Source of the DNA: Hypsibius dujardini
Lineage: Eukaryota; Tardigrada; Eutardigrada; Parachela; Hypsibiidae
Reading direction: 5' to 3'
DNA: 24,910 bases
Assembly (NCBI GenBank): GCA_001579985.1
Contig: LRSR01010199.1
Span: 1-24,910, forward strand
Below the pieces are notes generated by a model that saw only the letters and a list, made by a program, of their open reading frames with translations, was not told the origin of the DNA and searched no databases. The position numbers and the translations under genes are program-made. Shown in pieces: positions 10,428 through 21,430 of this stretch; positions within the stretch are counted from its first letter, which is position 1, and each line of letters begins with the position of its first letter.

Positions 10428-11500
10428 ATTTCCTCAACTCACGAATCAATGTAAATCTGTAGAAAAATGCCGTTAGCAACAGACAGCGGGTTAAAACAAA
10501 AAAAATGTCTCGATGAAGAAATAGATAGATCTGTAGAAAAATGCCGCGATAATCGGAACGAATGAAATAAAAAAAGCGGATAAACTTATGAATAAAAAAA
10601 GCTCCCTTCACAAGTGTGTCCAGATCTTCACCTTGTGATGTAATTTGAGCCGAGAATCTGTCTCGAGAAAAAAAACTCTTTCCCGCGCACTTTCGATTTC
10701 GCTTAGGACATACAGGCACAACAGGCAGGCACAACAACTGTAACAGCGCAACTGCTGAAGAGAGAGTGAAGAGTGTGCGAACTACACGGATCAAAGAGCG
10801 CTTTTAAGCGGCAAACTCAGCATTTTGCACTACTTAAGGCGCCCGGGGGGGGGGGGTTCTTTAGCTCTGCATTTCAATCTTTGCTGCGATATACATACAT
10901 CCATACAGGTACCAGGTACCGCAGTGTATGCGTGTGCGTTTTACTTACTCATTTCACTCCCACCCTGTCAGCTTGTTTAGTTGAGTCAACAAACATACCG
11001 ACCAACACACATGTACACATGTGACGGCGACTAGAGGGCCTTTTGTCGAATTAAACTGAGAGCCATACCCTCCTAAGACCCCTAGAGACTAAGGGAGAAA
11101 GGAGAGAGGCAGACAGATTTTTTATGCAAAATACCGCACTTAATGGACACGCGGAATGACGGTATTTTTGGGGGGTGCCGGCTATTTTGTGCCTGAAGAG
11201 TGCATACCGGAAGGTGTCCGCATACCTTGTCGGGCAATGATTCGTGCTAGTTCCCCCCCCCCCAATCGTCATTCTATTGTTGATTTCGTTCTTTCCGTGG
11301 GTTTATGCCGCGATGTGGATGGCTGCGCCCTTTAGACTGCCAGTTCTGCGCGTCGTGGGTCAATTCTCATAGATTATGTATAGGTACTTTGCGACAGAAG
11401 GAGCCCGGAGCGCGACGCACACTTTTCTAGCGCCTTGTGCGATGCACCCTCGAATTATAGCTTTCACTGTAATCAGGTTTTAAGGAGTATGAAGAGCTTG
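10428..11500. other. Upstream region of the four-span gene, homopolymer G and C runs
   Basis: 5' flank of the minus-strand gene. The minus strand is open for over 100 codons here (10417-10794), but out of the gene's frame and without coding character, so I read it as leader or flank. G12 lies at 10845-10856 and C11 at 11253-11263. A small palindrome, CGCTTAAAAGCG, lies near 10799-10810 and includes an AT core that could act as a TATA-like element on the minus strand; this is speculative. Confidence 0.4.
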
Positions 11501-12030
11501 CTTGGGACGAATCTCAGAGGGAAAAGCCATAATAGCTCCGCTTTCTGTTTTATTAATAGAGCTATAAATACGATGATTTTCGAATTTGATTTCAACGATC
11601 AGAACATAAAAGCTTTTTTGGCAGAATTTCGAATTCGGGAAGACTCTGAAAGATTCATTTTTCCCTGATTTTGACTGTAAAAACTTCAACTTTGGGAAAT
11701 GGTTAAATTTAAAGAATGTTAACATTGCCCTTCTTAAATTTCAATTTAAAATTGGACTTAGACATCCAAATAAGGTGTTGCTAGTGCCAAACGAATTGAA
11801 ATTGATTTTTGAGAGGAATTATAAAGTATCAAAATTTGTTAAACTAAATTATTCTGCCAAAATGAAGTTTAAGAGGAAACAAAATTGTCCGGTGTTTTCC
11901 TAACTTTGCAATTCTGCCGAAAAAAGGTTTTCATATCTGAACCAATGAAACTAATTTGGAAAAACATCGTATTTGCAGCTCTAATAAAAAACATTTATAT
12001 TCTGAGTTCCCCTGTGAAATTCGTTCCAAA
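11501..12030. mobile_element. Foldback MITE with degenerate centre
   Basis: Left terminus CTTGGGACGAATCTCAGAGG and right terminus, reverse-complemented, TTTGGAACGAATTTCACAGG. Arms also share the internal block TTCCCTGATTTTGACTGTAAAAAC (left, shown by its 3' part GACTGTAAAAAC near 11672) and the inverted equivalent near 11880-11900, and CATCGTATTT near both outer ends. The arms belong to the same family as those at 4567-5246 and 20615-21255. The centre has lost the GGGGCGGAGC pair. Flanking TWA is not identical on the two sides (TTG left; ATA or TAA right). Open frames inside it are not genes. Confidence 0.7.
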
Positions 12031-13031
12031 ATAAAAGAATAAGCAACAGCGATAACGCACCAGAATAGTTTAAGAGACATTTTAAAACATTTCGGCAAGA
12101 TGTGTACTGTATGAAAACAATGGTGCTATTTTAATTTGAGTTTAATCCTTTAAATTATCTTGCCGTTTTTCAAAACAATTCCCGAGTGTATCAAGTGGGT
12201 TAACAAAGCCGTGCATATTTTCCAGCTCGTAAAATGTTTCAAACACTGCGTTTATGTCAGGAATTACAATCGCAATATGCTTTGCGCAATACAGTAGTGA
12301 TTTATCCTTGAATTGTTTGCCATATAGAAAACTACTAAAAATAATTTTCTTTTTAAGGATCCTCTTAGCTTGGAAGTAGGAAATTGGCACGCAGCACTTG
12401 AAAGCCCTATATAAAGTCTTTAAATTTACGACACCTTATTTAAAACCATTGAAACTTAAAATACGTTTAAACCAATTAACTAACTTTTACTTTTTTAAAG
12501 TCTCTTGCCATTTTTTTATTTTTTTATTTGCTGTTAATCGTTACACGAGATATTGACACTTCTCTGTCGTCTAAGATCATCATAATATTAATATAAAACT
12601 GCGGAAAAAGATATGATCCCAAGGTTTGTCATCCCAGGTACTGGTGAACGTTAAAACGATTTGTTTCGGGTCCTCCCCCCTTCAAGAGCTCTCGCCAGTT
12701 GCTGTTAAACATTTAGCACTGCGCAAATCAATAATCCCATCTTATGCGCGGGAAGCGGAAATTGTATATGACGATGATGATGATCGACAACACATAATAG
12801 TTTGTCATGCTCCGTTTGGATATCGGGTTTATTGAGCCCAGCAAATAGGTGCATGCTCTCTCGTACTGTGTACGCTTGCTATGTTATATGGCGCGAAAAA
12901 ACGAGCCGTTTAAGCGGCGGTTTCCGTGAAACTTGACCTGAGTGCGGGTAAACAGTTAAAATGGTAAAATGTGCTGCATTTCATAATACAGCCTCGAACT
13001 ACCGTAACCGAGTTGAATACATTGTAGAAGG
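12031..13031. other. Non-coding interval, one minus-strand open frame
   Basis: AT-rich. A minus-strand frame of 82 codons (12390-12142) includes a fairly protein-like stretch (AIVIPDINAVFETFYELENM) but has no recognisable family, no supporting splice sites and no G/C-rich codon bias; it may be a relic or chance. A short GAT run lies near 12771-12783. Nothing else is supportable. Confidence 0.35.
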
Positions 13032-13604
13032 CAGGGGCGGATTGACCATTGGGCCGGCCTGGCCGCCCCCCACCTGCTGCGAGGAGGGGGGCCAAATTTA
13101 TTTGGCTTTTAACATATTATAGCTTGCCCCCCCTCGCCGGGTTGGGGGTGGCAAAAAAATGTGCTACCCCTCAAGGGCTTAGGCTACCATTCCCGCTCCC
13201 TAACCCCTATTTGGCTATATTTGGTTTCCGAGTGCTGACCAATGTCGCTTTGAGTGATTATAACAAACATGATAATTTTGGAAAGCCCATCTGTTCCTCA
13301 ATCTCCGGATATAAAACCCCGACGTTTGTACACTAGTCATGTAAATGCTGTGACCAAAACACGAGGGGTGAAGAAAAAAGGGGCTTTTGTTTTGGCGCTT
13401 AAAACTCGTGCAGGCAGGATTCAATATTTAGGGTTTCAATTTTTTGTGAGAAGGAAACTTAAATGATTCTGAAAAATTCAATTTTCAATTTAACAAGTTA
13501 GGGAATAACGGTCAACTTAAAAAAACCAAAGGGGGAGGACTTGTAGCTTAAGCCCACTCCAGCAGGCTTGCCATTCCCTCCGGGCCGACCTCAATCCGCC
13601 ACTG
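13032..13604. mobile_element. hAT-type MITE with 8-bp target duplication
   Basis: Left terminus CAGGGGCGGATTGACC and right terminus, reverse-complemented, CAGTGGCGGATTGAGG. The CAGNGGCGGA start is typical of hAT elements. Flanks are GTAGAAGG (13024-13031) and TTAGAAGG (13605-13612), an 8-bp duplication with one mismatch, the hAT target-site length. At 573 bp with no transposase it is non-autonomous. The subterminal parts are strongly GC-rich (GGCCGGCCTGGCCGCCCC), unlike the surroundings. Confidence 0.85.
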
Positions 13605-13612
13605 TTAGAAGG

Positions 13613-15411
13613 AGAATTAGTAATGTAGCTGCTGAGTGCCTGCCCATGTTGTTAACTGAGGAAAGCGGCAACAGGGCGTAGATGACGGTTGGGTAGGATT
13701 GACGTCTGGGGTCCTGCTGAAATGGGGATTGACACCTCGAGATGGGGGGAGGGGTGGGGCGTGGGAGTAAGCTAGTCACCTAACTGTCTTTCCGCTCGTT
13801 TGCGTCTGATTGCAGGTTCATGGTGGCGGGGGGGGGAGAGATTTATCTAAAAATCCCCCTAAGTCTGCGTATTGGGGGGAAGTCGACGTCTGTGCTGTAA
13901 AAGGTTCAATTCATTCCCAACCTACTCCATCATGCCTCGCCACTGGGGGGGGGGGCACCAACAAATAATTTTGAATGTAAGGGTATAGTTCTAGGGGTCC
14001 AGACCACCCGATAGACCCTCAGGGGAGATAAATATTCCCCAGAGGAGATAAATATCAATCATAAACGGTGCTTTAGTAATAATTCCGCCCACTCTTTTCG
14101 GTCCGTGTACCAGCTATCCATCCAGCTTCATGACAGAGTGCACCTCCCTTTGTGATCACACCCAATATCTGCACCGGATAAAGGTACACGGACCGCCTTC
14201 AATGCTTCATTCTCAAGAAATTCCCGCTCCTCATAACAGTCGTCTTTTTTTTCAATAATGAAAACAGGATAAATATCGAGCAGCATACAGCAGATCATCG
14301 ACAGCTATTATTTTGTAGAAACCTCCCTCCTTCCCTCACTTTAATCCAAGTAAACGTCCTCAGAGAGTTCTCTGTCAGGTTGTAAAAAATGATGACAAGA
14401 AAGCACTACAGATATTTCACCCTGCCAAATGGGAAATAGATTGTGACGTCATATCCCCTTTTTACCGGGTTCGGGACGTAATTTTGGACTGGATTTAAGA
14501 AGCTCGGCTCATCCCAAATTTGCAAGAAAATATTTACTTTAGCTTTCAACCTTAAAGCTTCATGTCCGAGCTACAAAGTACTTAATAAATTTGGGGCTTG
14601 AATTGGCACAAGGCAAGCCACCATGTGTCGAATAGTTGAGCGCACATCAATGGCTTGCATGGCTTAATTAGCCAACGGGACCTTTTTTTATTTGGCCTGG
14701 CCATCTGCGATGAGACGAGAGTCGCTTTGTGTTTCTAGTAGATCTGAAATGGCAGTCCTATATTAAGTTTAATGGGCTACTCAAAACAAGAAGAGGCATC
14801 TACATAGTAATGAGTTCCTTCTCAGTTTCTAAAGCGAAAAAATACTAAGCAAATCATAGTGGTAACAGCAAATATAGTATGAAAAACGATTGTATGTATT
14901 GTAATTGTATTGCCATCATTAATTAAATATATTTTAATCAGATATCGAGCTAGAAAATCTAACAAAAAATATTTATTCCTGCAAATCCTAAAACATTGGG
15001 CTCTATAGGATATTACTTTATATATTTTTTTGGCCACACTTTTACAATAAATCCGAAAAAATATCATTTACATAATACAGACAATCCAGTGCCATTTCCC
15101 CCCAAATTTTTGTCGAAAGTGAAATGCACTCTTAAATGTGAAACGAATACAAGCAAACGTTGAGTCTGTCGAATGCCAAAAGAATTAGTCGATAACTAGC
15201 ATGTGAACACTTTACAGTAAGCCCAAAATCACCCGCAAACCCTGTATAACGTATCAATTACGTCGACTAGGATCCGATAAAGGGACTAGATATTACGCCT
15301 GGAAATTTCCCGCTGCGTGATGTGTCTCATACATATCAGGAAATCACTGAATTAAGCAGAGATCCCGTCGACTGCTAACTGAATTTCGCGAAAAAAATTA
15401 TCGCTTTGGCA
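13613..15411. other. Intergenic DNA upstream of the receptor gene
   Basis: No gene found. G-runs at 13828-13836 (G9) and 13945-13955 (G11). CGGTCCGTGTACC at 14099-14111 has a perfect inverted partner at 14183-14195 with a 71-bp spacer. A GGAGATAAATAT sequence occurs twice at about 14024-14055. One perfect CRE-type palindrome TGACGTCA lies at 14444-14451, about 970 bp before the receptor start codon. From 14800 to 15100 the DNA is very AT-rich. Confidence 0.4.
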
Positions 15412-15471
15412 ATGTGGATTTTTTGTTTAATCTGCCTCTTTTCCGGCGTCAATCTTGCTAACGTCCATTCT
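15412..15471 (+). other. Signal-peptide coding segment of the receptor
   Basis: ATG at 15412 (context GGCAATGT) begins a hydrophobic leader of about 20 residues, which fits an extracellular N-terminus. An in-frame TTG lies two codons upstream, but ATG is the natural start. Confidence 0.75.
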
Positions 15472-18400
15472 CCATTTGATCTTGAAATAATTAGTATCAT
15501 ACCTTGTAACATTTCCGTCGGAGTGGCGTTGCCGTTTACCGGCGCGGCATTGCGGGTGGCCGAGGATGCTGTGAATGCTGAGTTCTTGGGGCGTCTCAAT
15601 CTCACCGTCACCTTGCTCTACCAAGAAACGGACCGTGTGTGTGAGGATACCGACGCACATGCTCCTCTGTTGCTGGCGGAATACTACAACAAAAAAGCCC
15701 TTGGTCGATGTGTGGCCGTTGTCGGTTCAGGTCAGATGGACAACGCACCTTCGCTAATTGCCAATTTTTCGACTATACTTGATCATGACATTTTTTGCGG
15801 ACTTTTCAGCCTGTGGTGGCTTATCTATTGCACCCTTCCTCGCCAAAGGTACATGTGTATGAAAAGAATTTCAAATATGTTGGGATTTTTCATGGAAGAT
15901 TTATGTAAGCTGTAAGTTGGCACATAGATTTACTTAAAAGCTAAAAAAAACTCGAACTCATATTAAGAGTGTGATAAATGCATCCCGTCAAGCACAGCAA
16001 CGCTGTTTGATTTGGTCACGATGCCAATTAATTTAAATTTATGAAGTGACTCATCGTACTGTATCTGCGTGAAAATAACTATGTGAAATTGTTTCTGAAA
16101 ATTGACGTTTTTACAGTTTAAGTCAAGAAAACTGGACATTGTTTTCCCAACTTTGGAATTCTGTAAAAAACGTTATTGGAACAGGAACGGTGAATAAATT
16201 AGAAAAACCATCGTAAATGTTAGTCTATAAAAAAATCTTAAAGTGATTCAACTTGAATTAGGCAACTGAAATACCTCTCAAGTCAGTTTTGTTTTCTATC
16301 TATGTATTCCAACAAACAAGCTGTTTTTTTCCCAATCAACTTTCTTCTTCCTTTTTTGCAGAATGGGATGTGCTGTTATTTTCAAAGTAGGCATATACTA
16401 TCCTCTTGTCGTGGGGGATCGTGAAGGCACTGTACAATACTGTAGATATTGTTCGGTATTCGTCTATTCACGCATCTGCACATCTTCTTTCACAGTTCCC
16501 TTGTCGCGAGTACGTCAATCAGTCAGACCGTTTCACCCACATCCATCGGGATGGTGGCATCCTACGAAAGCATCGCTGCGTCCCTGCTAAACCTCTTCCG
16601 AATCTTCCAGTGGTTTCACGTCACCATGCTCCTCGACGCGGCAGCCGCAACCGATTTCTACTTCCAGGTCTGCCAATCAACAAAAACCCTCCTTTTAACC
16701 GAGCAATTTTCCGACTTCCGGGTGGATGGAACGCGGTTTACCCTGGCTGACACGCCGTCGGTCCACGAAGCTCTCAAATTTGCTAATGCCAGGAGCCGAG
16801 GTACACAAATATCACAAAGAAGAAATAGACGAGTTGTTGCATCGTTAATTATCAATTATCATTAATTTCTCACAAAATGCATCCAAAAAGTGTAATTTTT
16901 ACATTATAGTTTTTGTGATGATGTCTCACACATCTGTGGCAATAAAGCTAATGGTAAGTCCTTTGGTCATGCTGTGGGCCTTTTACAGAACTAACATCGC
17001 TTTTTGCGTTTCACCATTTACTATTCGCCCTGGCGAAACAAATGACAATAATTCCGACCTGAATTGAACACCTTTATGGTTCTCGAAACAATACCACAGT
17101 ATGTTACAATTTGGCGGTCCATCATTTTGTCCAAACCAAAATGTATCCATAATTGCATCTCAAAATTAGATGCAAAAAGATATAAAATTGTGGACTTATC
17201 CGCAATTGGTTGACCAATGGTCAATCTTCCCAAATGGTTCCTCCTTTACCACAACACGATTTAGCATCATTTGGCATAACAAACCAGCCTCCAGGGCTGA
17301 CAAAACATGGAAATAAATTCCCGTTTAGTAATTGAACGGTCGTCCTTCTTGCATGAGGCAGAGCACATACCGTTGAGCTAACAGAGACACACTATGGAAT
17401 GAACACTAAAATTCACAATGAAGAAGATATTTTGACTAAACGACTAATTAGCGGTCAATTGACACTTTACTAGTCTTTTACCAACACTAAAAGTAATTTT
17501 AAACTCTGTGCTTAACAAAATTATTGAAATCAACATGTTTTTCTCCATTTCCAGCCTTTTCAAACTTACTTTGGAAAAACTTCGAAGTCATAAACAAAAT
17601 TAGTGACATAAATGGTACTCCGTTAAGTCACCTTTTTACTTGAGGGACTAAAAAGGGTTACCAGCAGCTTTATTACGCATTATGGAACGGTATTTAAGGT
17701 ATTAATTGTAACTATTATTGATTGTAACCGTATTTCCGATAGTGTTTTTCGGGAGGGTTTAACAATACTGTAACTACATTGACACTGATTTTGCTTATTT
17801 TATGTTATTCTGTCTCATTTTCCTATCATTGTATGATTTTTTCACCTGCCAACATTTGGCTTGTAGCGCTTCCTGAAAACGGACCGTCTCTTCATCCCTG
17901 GAGACCAGGTAAGCTGACCTACGTGGCACGTAAGTCATTACACTAAGCTTTTATCTCACTGAAATATGTGTTTGCATGCTCCATCTTCCTGCAGGTCTTC
18001 GTTGTCCTTCAACCCACACAACAGGCAGCTTACGGTGCAGTGTCTCTTTTCGACAATCCCGACGTCTTTGTAAGAAACAATTCGATACGTGACACACGCC
18101 ATTAGGGAGCGCTCAACAATGACGTCAGCGCCTGATAATAGACAACCTTACTCCCCCCCTTCCGTCAGAGCTCGTCAGAAATTCCTAGACCCCCCTTGTT
18201 CTTCAAGCACTGACGTCAGCTTGAGCCGACCCCCTACATCTGCTAAAACTTATCCAGTACTGCAACCACATCTTTTACTGAAACCTGATCGAAAGCAAGT
18301 ATTCAGAAAGCATGTTCGTATCAGTGACGTCTTCGTAATCTGAGAGCAAAAGGTCATTCAGATCAGACAAAAAGCTCAAAAAGGATGAAAACTCCAGCAG

Positions 18401-21400
18401 AGGCTGGGAATTGGCGAAAAATCGAAACGATATATGCTGATGTCAGCTAAGGCTGGATCCCCTCCCTTTTAGCGTCAGTGTTCGTCATCAAAGTACAACC
18501 TCCCCCCCCCCGCCCCCTACCGTACATGGGGCTGAAGTCATTGTTGAACGCCCCCTTAGATAATTTTTTGTAAAAACAAAAATCAATCGAATACCAAATT
18601 AAAATTAAGTTTACTCGAAATCGTTGTTGCAGGATGTTGAGTTATTTCGTTCAACCCTCTACCTGACGACGTACGTCGCCACTGGCGGAGGGTTCCCAAA
18701 ATTGAACCAACAGCTAGCTGCCAAATCCCAAGAACTTTACGGTACCGCCTTACAAACGGGGCTTCAGGTAGGCTTCCGGAACTTATGTCTATTTGTCAAT
18801 TTTGTTTTGAATTAATACTTTTAATTGATGAAAAATGAGAAATCAACATGTGCGCTTGATGTCATTGTATTAAATAATACATACATATATAATACAATAA
18901 TACATAATATAATTAAATAAGATTACTTTGATTTTAACGAACAATGTGGAAAGATCATTTTATTTTGGTTTATTCATTCTTTATATTTAGCAAAATAGTT
19001 TGTATTCTTAGACGTGACAAATGGAATACAACAAAAGGTTCATGAGATTTCAAAAGATTTCATAAGATTTTGGGCACTGTCCCTCTCAAAATTCAGTTTG
19101 GAATCGATTGTTATTGGCAGAATTATTTTTGGCTACGAGGGGGCGAGGCTGTGGGTCATTTCTGCAGTGCCACTCGTAATTTTTCCTGTCAGTCACAAGA
19201 ATGACATGTAGCTCCGCCTCCTGATATCCAAAAGGGACAGTGCCAACAATTTTCAAATGAAATCTTTTTGGAAAATTGTCGTTTTTACAGTCAAAATCAG
19301 GGAAACTCGAATCTTCAATTTTTTCTCAACTTCAAAATGTTGTCAAAAAACTTTATTGGGACAACAACAGTGAGATAAATTTGGGAAATCATCGTAAACG
19401 TGATTCTATGAATAAAAATTTAAGCGGAGTCAATTTGGATTCGGCATCCGAAATAATTTTCAAGTCAGACTTTGGCAGAGGTGTGTTTTTTCGTTCAGCC
19501 ACTGGATGTCTACCTGATTCGCGAGACATATAACAGCGTTCGGCTCTTCGCCGCTCTCGTCAACGATTCCCTCGACAGTCAACCATGGGACAATAATACC
19601 ATACATAGTGCTGATTCCGTTTGTGGAGGCGGACGGCTACGATCCCTGATGACTAACCGCACCTTCCGGTTCCCGAGCGGACCAGTTTTCATAGACGCCA
19701 ACGGATACCGCCATACCGACCTTTTGCTCTACACATTCCATCCAAAAACACTTTCTTTCCAGGTACACGGAAGTTGACTGAAATTTCAAAAAACAACTGC
19801 CACACACCGAGCAAATAAAAAACCCATTATGTTTTTTGTCAGGTGGTGTCACGTTACGATGCCATTTTGCAACGATATCTTTGGGATCAGAATGTGTCTA
19901 TAGAATGGCTGACAGGCAAACCACCATTGGATATCCCGCCATGCGGTTTTTCCGGAAATGAAGGGCCCTGTTTGCCACAAGGTACACTTTATAGAAAACC
20001 GTACAAGGTGTAGGTTCTATTTCTCGCCGTTGATTTTTCGGTCCTAATTGCAGCCACTAGTATTGAAAGGATAGTGGCCACTTTGCTAATAAAGTAAAAT
20101 AAAGCTTTCTTGCGATTATCTTATCCCAAATTCCATTTTGAATTGATTTATATGAGCGTAATATTTTTCGTTTTGAGGGGGCGAAGCTAGGCATATTTCT
20201 AAAAAAAGGACTGGCATTGCGAGTTTATCTCTCAAGAACTGGCCCATGGCTCCGCCCTGTAAATCCCAAAAAAATATTATTTACCCTCATTCTAGTTCAA
20301 ATTGAATTTTTTATGGGATTGCCGCAAGAAAAGTTTGCATTATGTATAGACAAAGTCTCATTGATCCCTAAATGCCGATAGCTGGAATGATGTCTGAAAG
20401 GGGTGGTTCGAAATAGGCCAGAGTCCTCGTACTGTCAGGATAATTTCTGACATACGAAAAGAATCTTTGAGAAGTTTTTATGTCGGTTGCAGATTTTGCG
20501 CGGCAAAACCTTCTGGCAGTTCTTCTCGCTGTGCTGTCAGTAATCTTCATAACTACCATGCCATTACTCATTCATAGGTACCAGCATATAGCATGACCTC
20601 TTTTTCTACCCTTACTTGGGGCATCAATCATGTGCCGAATTCCAAATCACATCAAAGTATCTTTTGTTATTTAGATCTACCGTAGCGATAAAAGTAAAAA
20701 TTCCTTTCGCCGGTAACGTCGGGCATAGTTTTTTTTGGTGATATTTCAAACTTGGGAAAACACTTGATTCCATTTTTCTCTATTGTGACTGCAACAATGG
20801 AGATTTTTGGAACTACGATAAATATGTTTTTTTACACTATCACATTTAAAATTTAATTTGTAGTCGATTCGCAACAGCCAAAAAAAGTTTGAAGTCATTG
20901 GGCCGAGCTATTAACCAAAACTGCACAGCTTCCGATGGAATTATTGGTCCTTTTTGAAAGATGCCCAGAGTTTCGCCCTCTGATGTCCAAAAAATATTTA
21001 AGTAAGGCCAATCGACTTGAAATTGAATTTAAAATAGAACAGTGTTAAAATAATTGTTTTTAAGTCAATTCTAAAATCCACCATTTTTACAGTGAAAATG
21101 ATGGGACATGCAATCTTCCTTTGTTTTTCCAACTTTAAAATATCACTAAAAAACTTTGTCTGATCACGGTATACCAACGAAATTAATTTTCATATTCATC
21201 GCTGAAGTAGGCCTAAATAATGATTCTGAATTCGGCATTTGAATAATGCCCCAAGTTAGAAATGCATACCGACGTTGAAAGTGTCGAATAATTTTTCCGA
21301 TTGTTCTATAGGAAGCTGCGCAATGCTAGTCGCGAGGAAACATGGTGGATCCTTCACCACCCTGTGGTAAACGCGTTGGAAAAGAGGACAACCTCGATAT

Positions 21401-21402
21401 AA
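15412..21402 (+). CDS. Natriuretic-peptide-receptor / receptor-guanylate-cyclase type receptor, short tail (12 exons)
   Basis: Exons: 15412-15730, 15810-15848, 16362-16386, 16496-16800, 16910-16953, 17867-17908, 17995-18069, 18633-18767, 19499-19762, 19843-19981, 20493-20577, 21312-21402. Every junction is GT-AG and all eleven phases agree. Residues 1-20 are a signal peptide (MWIFCLICLFSGVNLANVHS). Residues about 30-462 form an ANF-receptor ligand-binding fold: VALPFTGAALRVAEDAVNAE, the Cys pair region around VAVVGSACGGLSIAPFLAKE, SPTSIGMVASYESIAASLL, RVFVMMSH, GPVFIDANGYR, then EWLTGKPPLDIPPCGF before the membrane. There are several NxS/T sites. Span at about 468-490 (NLLAVLLAVLSVIFITTMPL), then RKLRNASREETWWILHHPV. 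Reading on without splicing gives VNALEKRTTSI and stop, 520 residues with a 30-residue tail like clearance receptors (NPR-C). Alternatively GTG|GTAAAC at 21367 is a donor to kinase-homology and cyclase exons beyond view. Likely a plasma-membrane peptide receptor. Confidence 0.85.
16083..16282. mobile_element. Half copy (one arm) of the foldback MITE family, receptor intron 2
   Basis: Matches the right arm of the family: GACGTTTTTACAGTTTAAGTC, TTTTCCCAACTTTGGAATTC, ACCATCGTAAATGT, ending ACCTCTCAAG. The opposite arm is not visible, so the copy is truncated or solo. Confidence 0.6.
16362..16386 (+). other. 25-nt micro-exon of the receptor
   Basis: Acceptor CTTTTTTGCAG and donor AAA|GTAGGC. It adds EWDVLLFS(N) between SIAPFLAK and SLVASTSIS, exactly where ANF-receptor ectodomains carry a Trp-containing segment. 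Entry phase 1 and exit phase 2 match its neighbours. Confidence 0.75.
18120..18444. promoter_or_regulatory. Cluster of CRE-like TGACGTCA palindromes in receptor intron 7
   Basis: Perfect TGACGTCA at 18120-18127 and 18211-18218, TGACGTC at 18325-18331, and TGATGTCA near 18438. Spacing is about 90-115 bp, and C-rich tracts (CCCCCC) recur between them, so this may be a diverged tandem repeat. TGACGTCA is the known binding site of CREB/ATF bZIP factors; use here is inference. Confidence 0.4.
19045..19464. mobile_element. Foldback MITE, left arm truncated, receptor intron 8
   Basis: Centre pair: GGGCACTGTCCC (about 19074) with GGGACAGTGCC (about 19233), enclosing GGGGGCGAGGCTGTGG and TAGCTCCGCCTCC. 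The full right arm follows (GTCGTTTTTACAGTCAAAATC, CATCGTAAACGTGATTC, ends TTTTCAAG). Only about 30 bp of the left arm remains. Its right end lies 34 bp before exon 9. Confidence 0.7.
20004..20429. mobile_element. TA-flanked inverted-repeat MITE, receptor intron 10
   Basis: Flanked by TA at 20002-20003 and 20430-20431. Termini read CAAGGTGTAGGTTCTATTTC on the left and CGAGGACTCTGGCCTATTTC on the reverse complement of the right. The arms remain alignable inward through TTTCTTGCG to the central pair GGGGGCGAAGCTAGGC and CATGGCTCCGCCC. TA duplication and the CRAGG start suggest mariner-type mobilisation, possibly by relatives of the element at 1711-3053; this is inference. Confidence 0.65.
20615..21255. 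mobile_element. Foldback MITE with TTA duplication, receptor intron 11
   Basis: TTA at 20612-20614 and 21256-21258 flanks perfect 8-bp termini CTTGGGGC / GCCCCAAG. The arms align for about 250 bp (TGCCGAATTC, GTAGCGATAAAAGT with its partner, GGTGATATTTCAAACTTGG with its partner). The centre keeps a weak core pair (GGGCCGAGCTATTAACC and GAGTTTCGCCCTC). 641 bp, non-coding. Confidence 0.8.
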
Positions 21403-21430
21403 TCAGCTTTGTAATTTCCCTAAAATTCGA

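Noticed and set aside
11435-11725. Overlapping frames on both strands
   Set aside because: Arm sequence of the foldback element at 11501-12030.
12142-12390. 82-codon minus frame
   Set aside because: No family, no splice support, AT-driven codons; kept only as a remark in the interval description.
13671-13945. Second hAT-like element (CAGGGCGTAG ... CGCCACTG)
   Set aside because: The termini resemble each other, but no 8-bp duplication flanks them and the G-run at one end makes the alignment unreliable.
18089-18343. 84-codon + frame in receptor intron 7
   Set aside because: Pro/Ser-rich translation produced by the C-rich and TGACGTCA repeats; it lies between well-supported exons 7 and 8.
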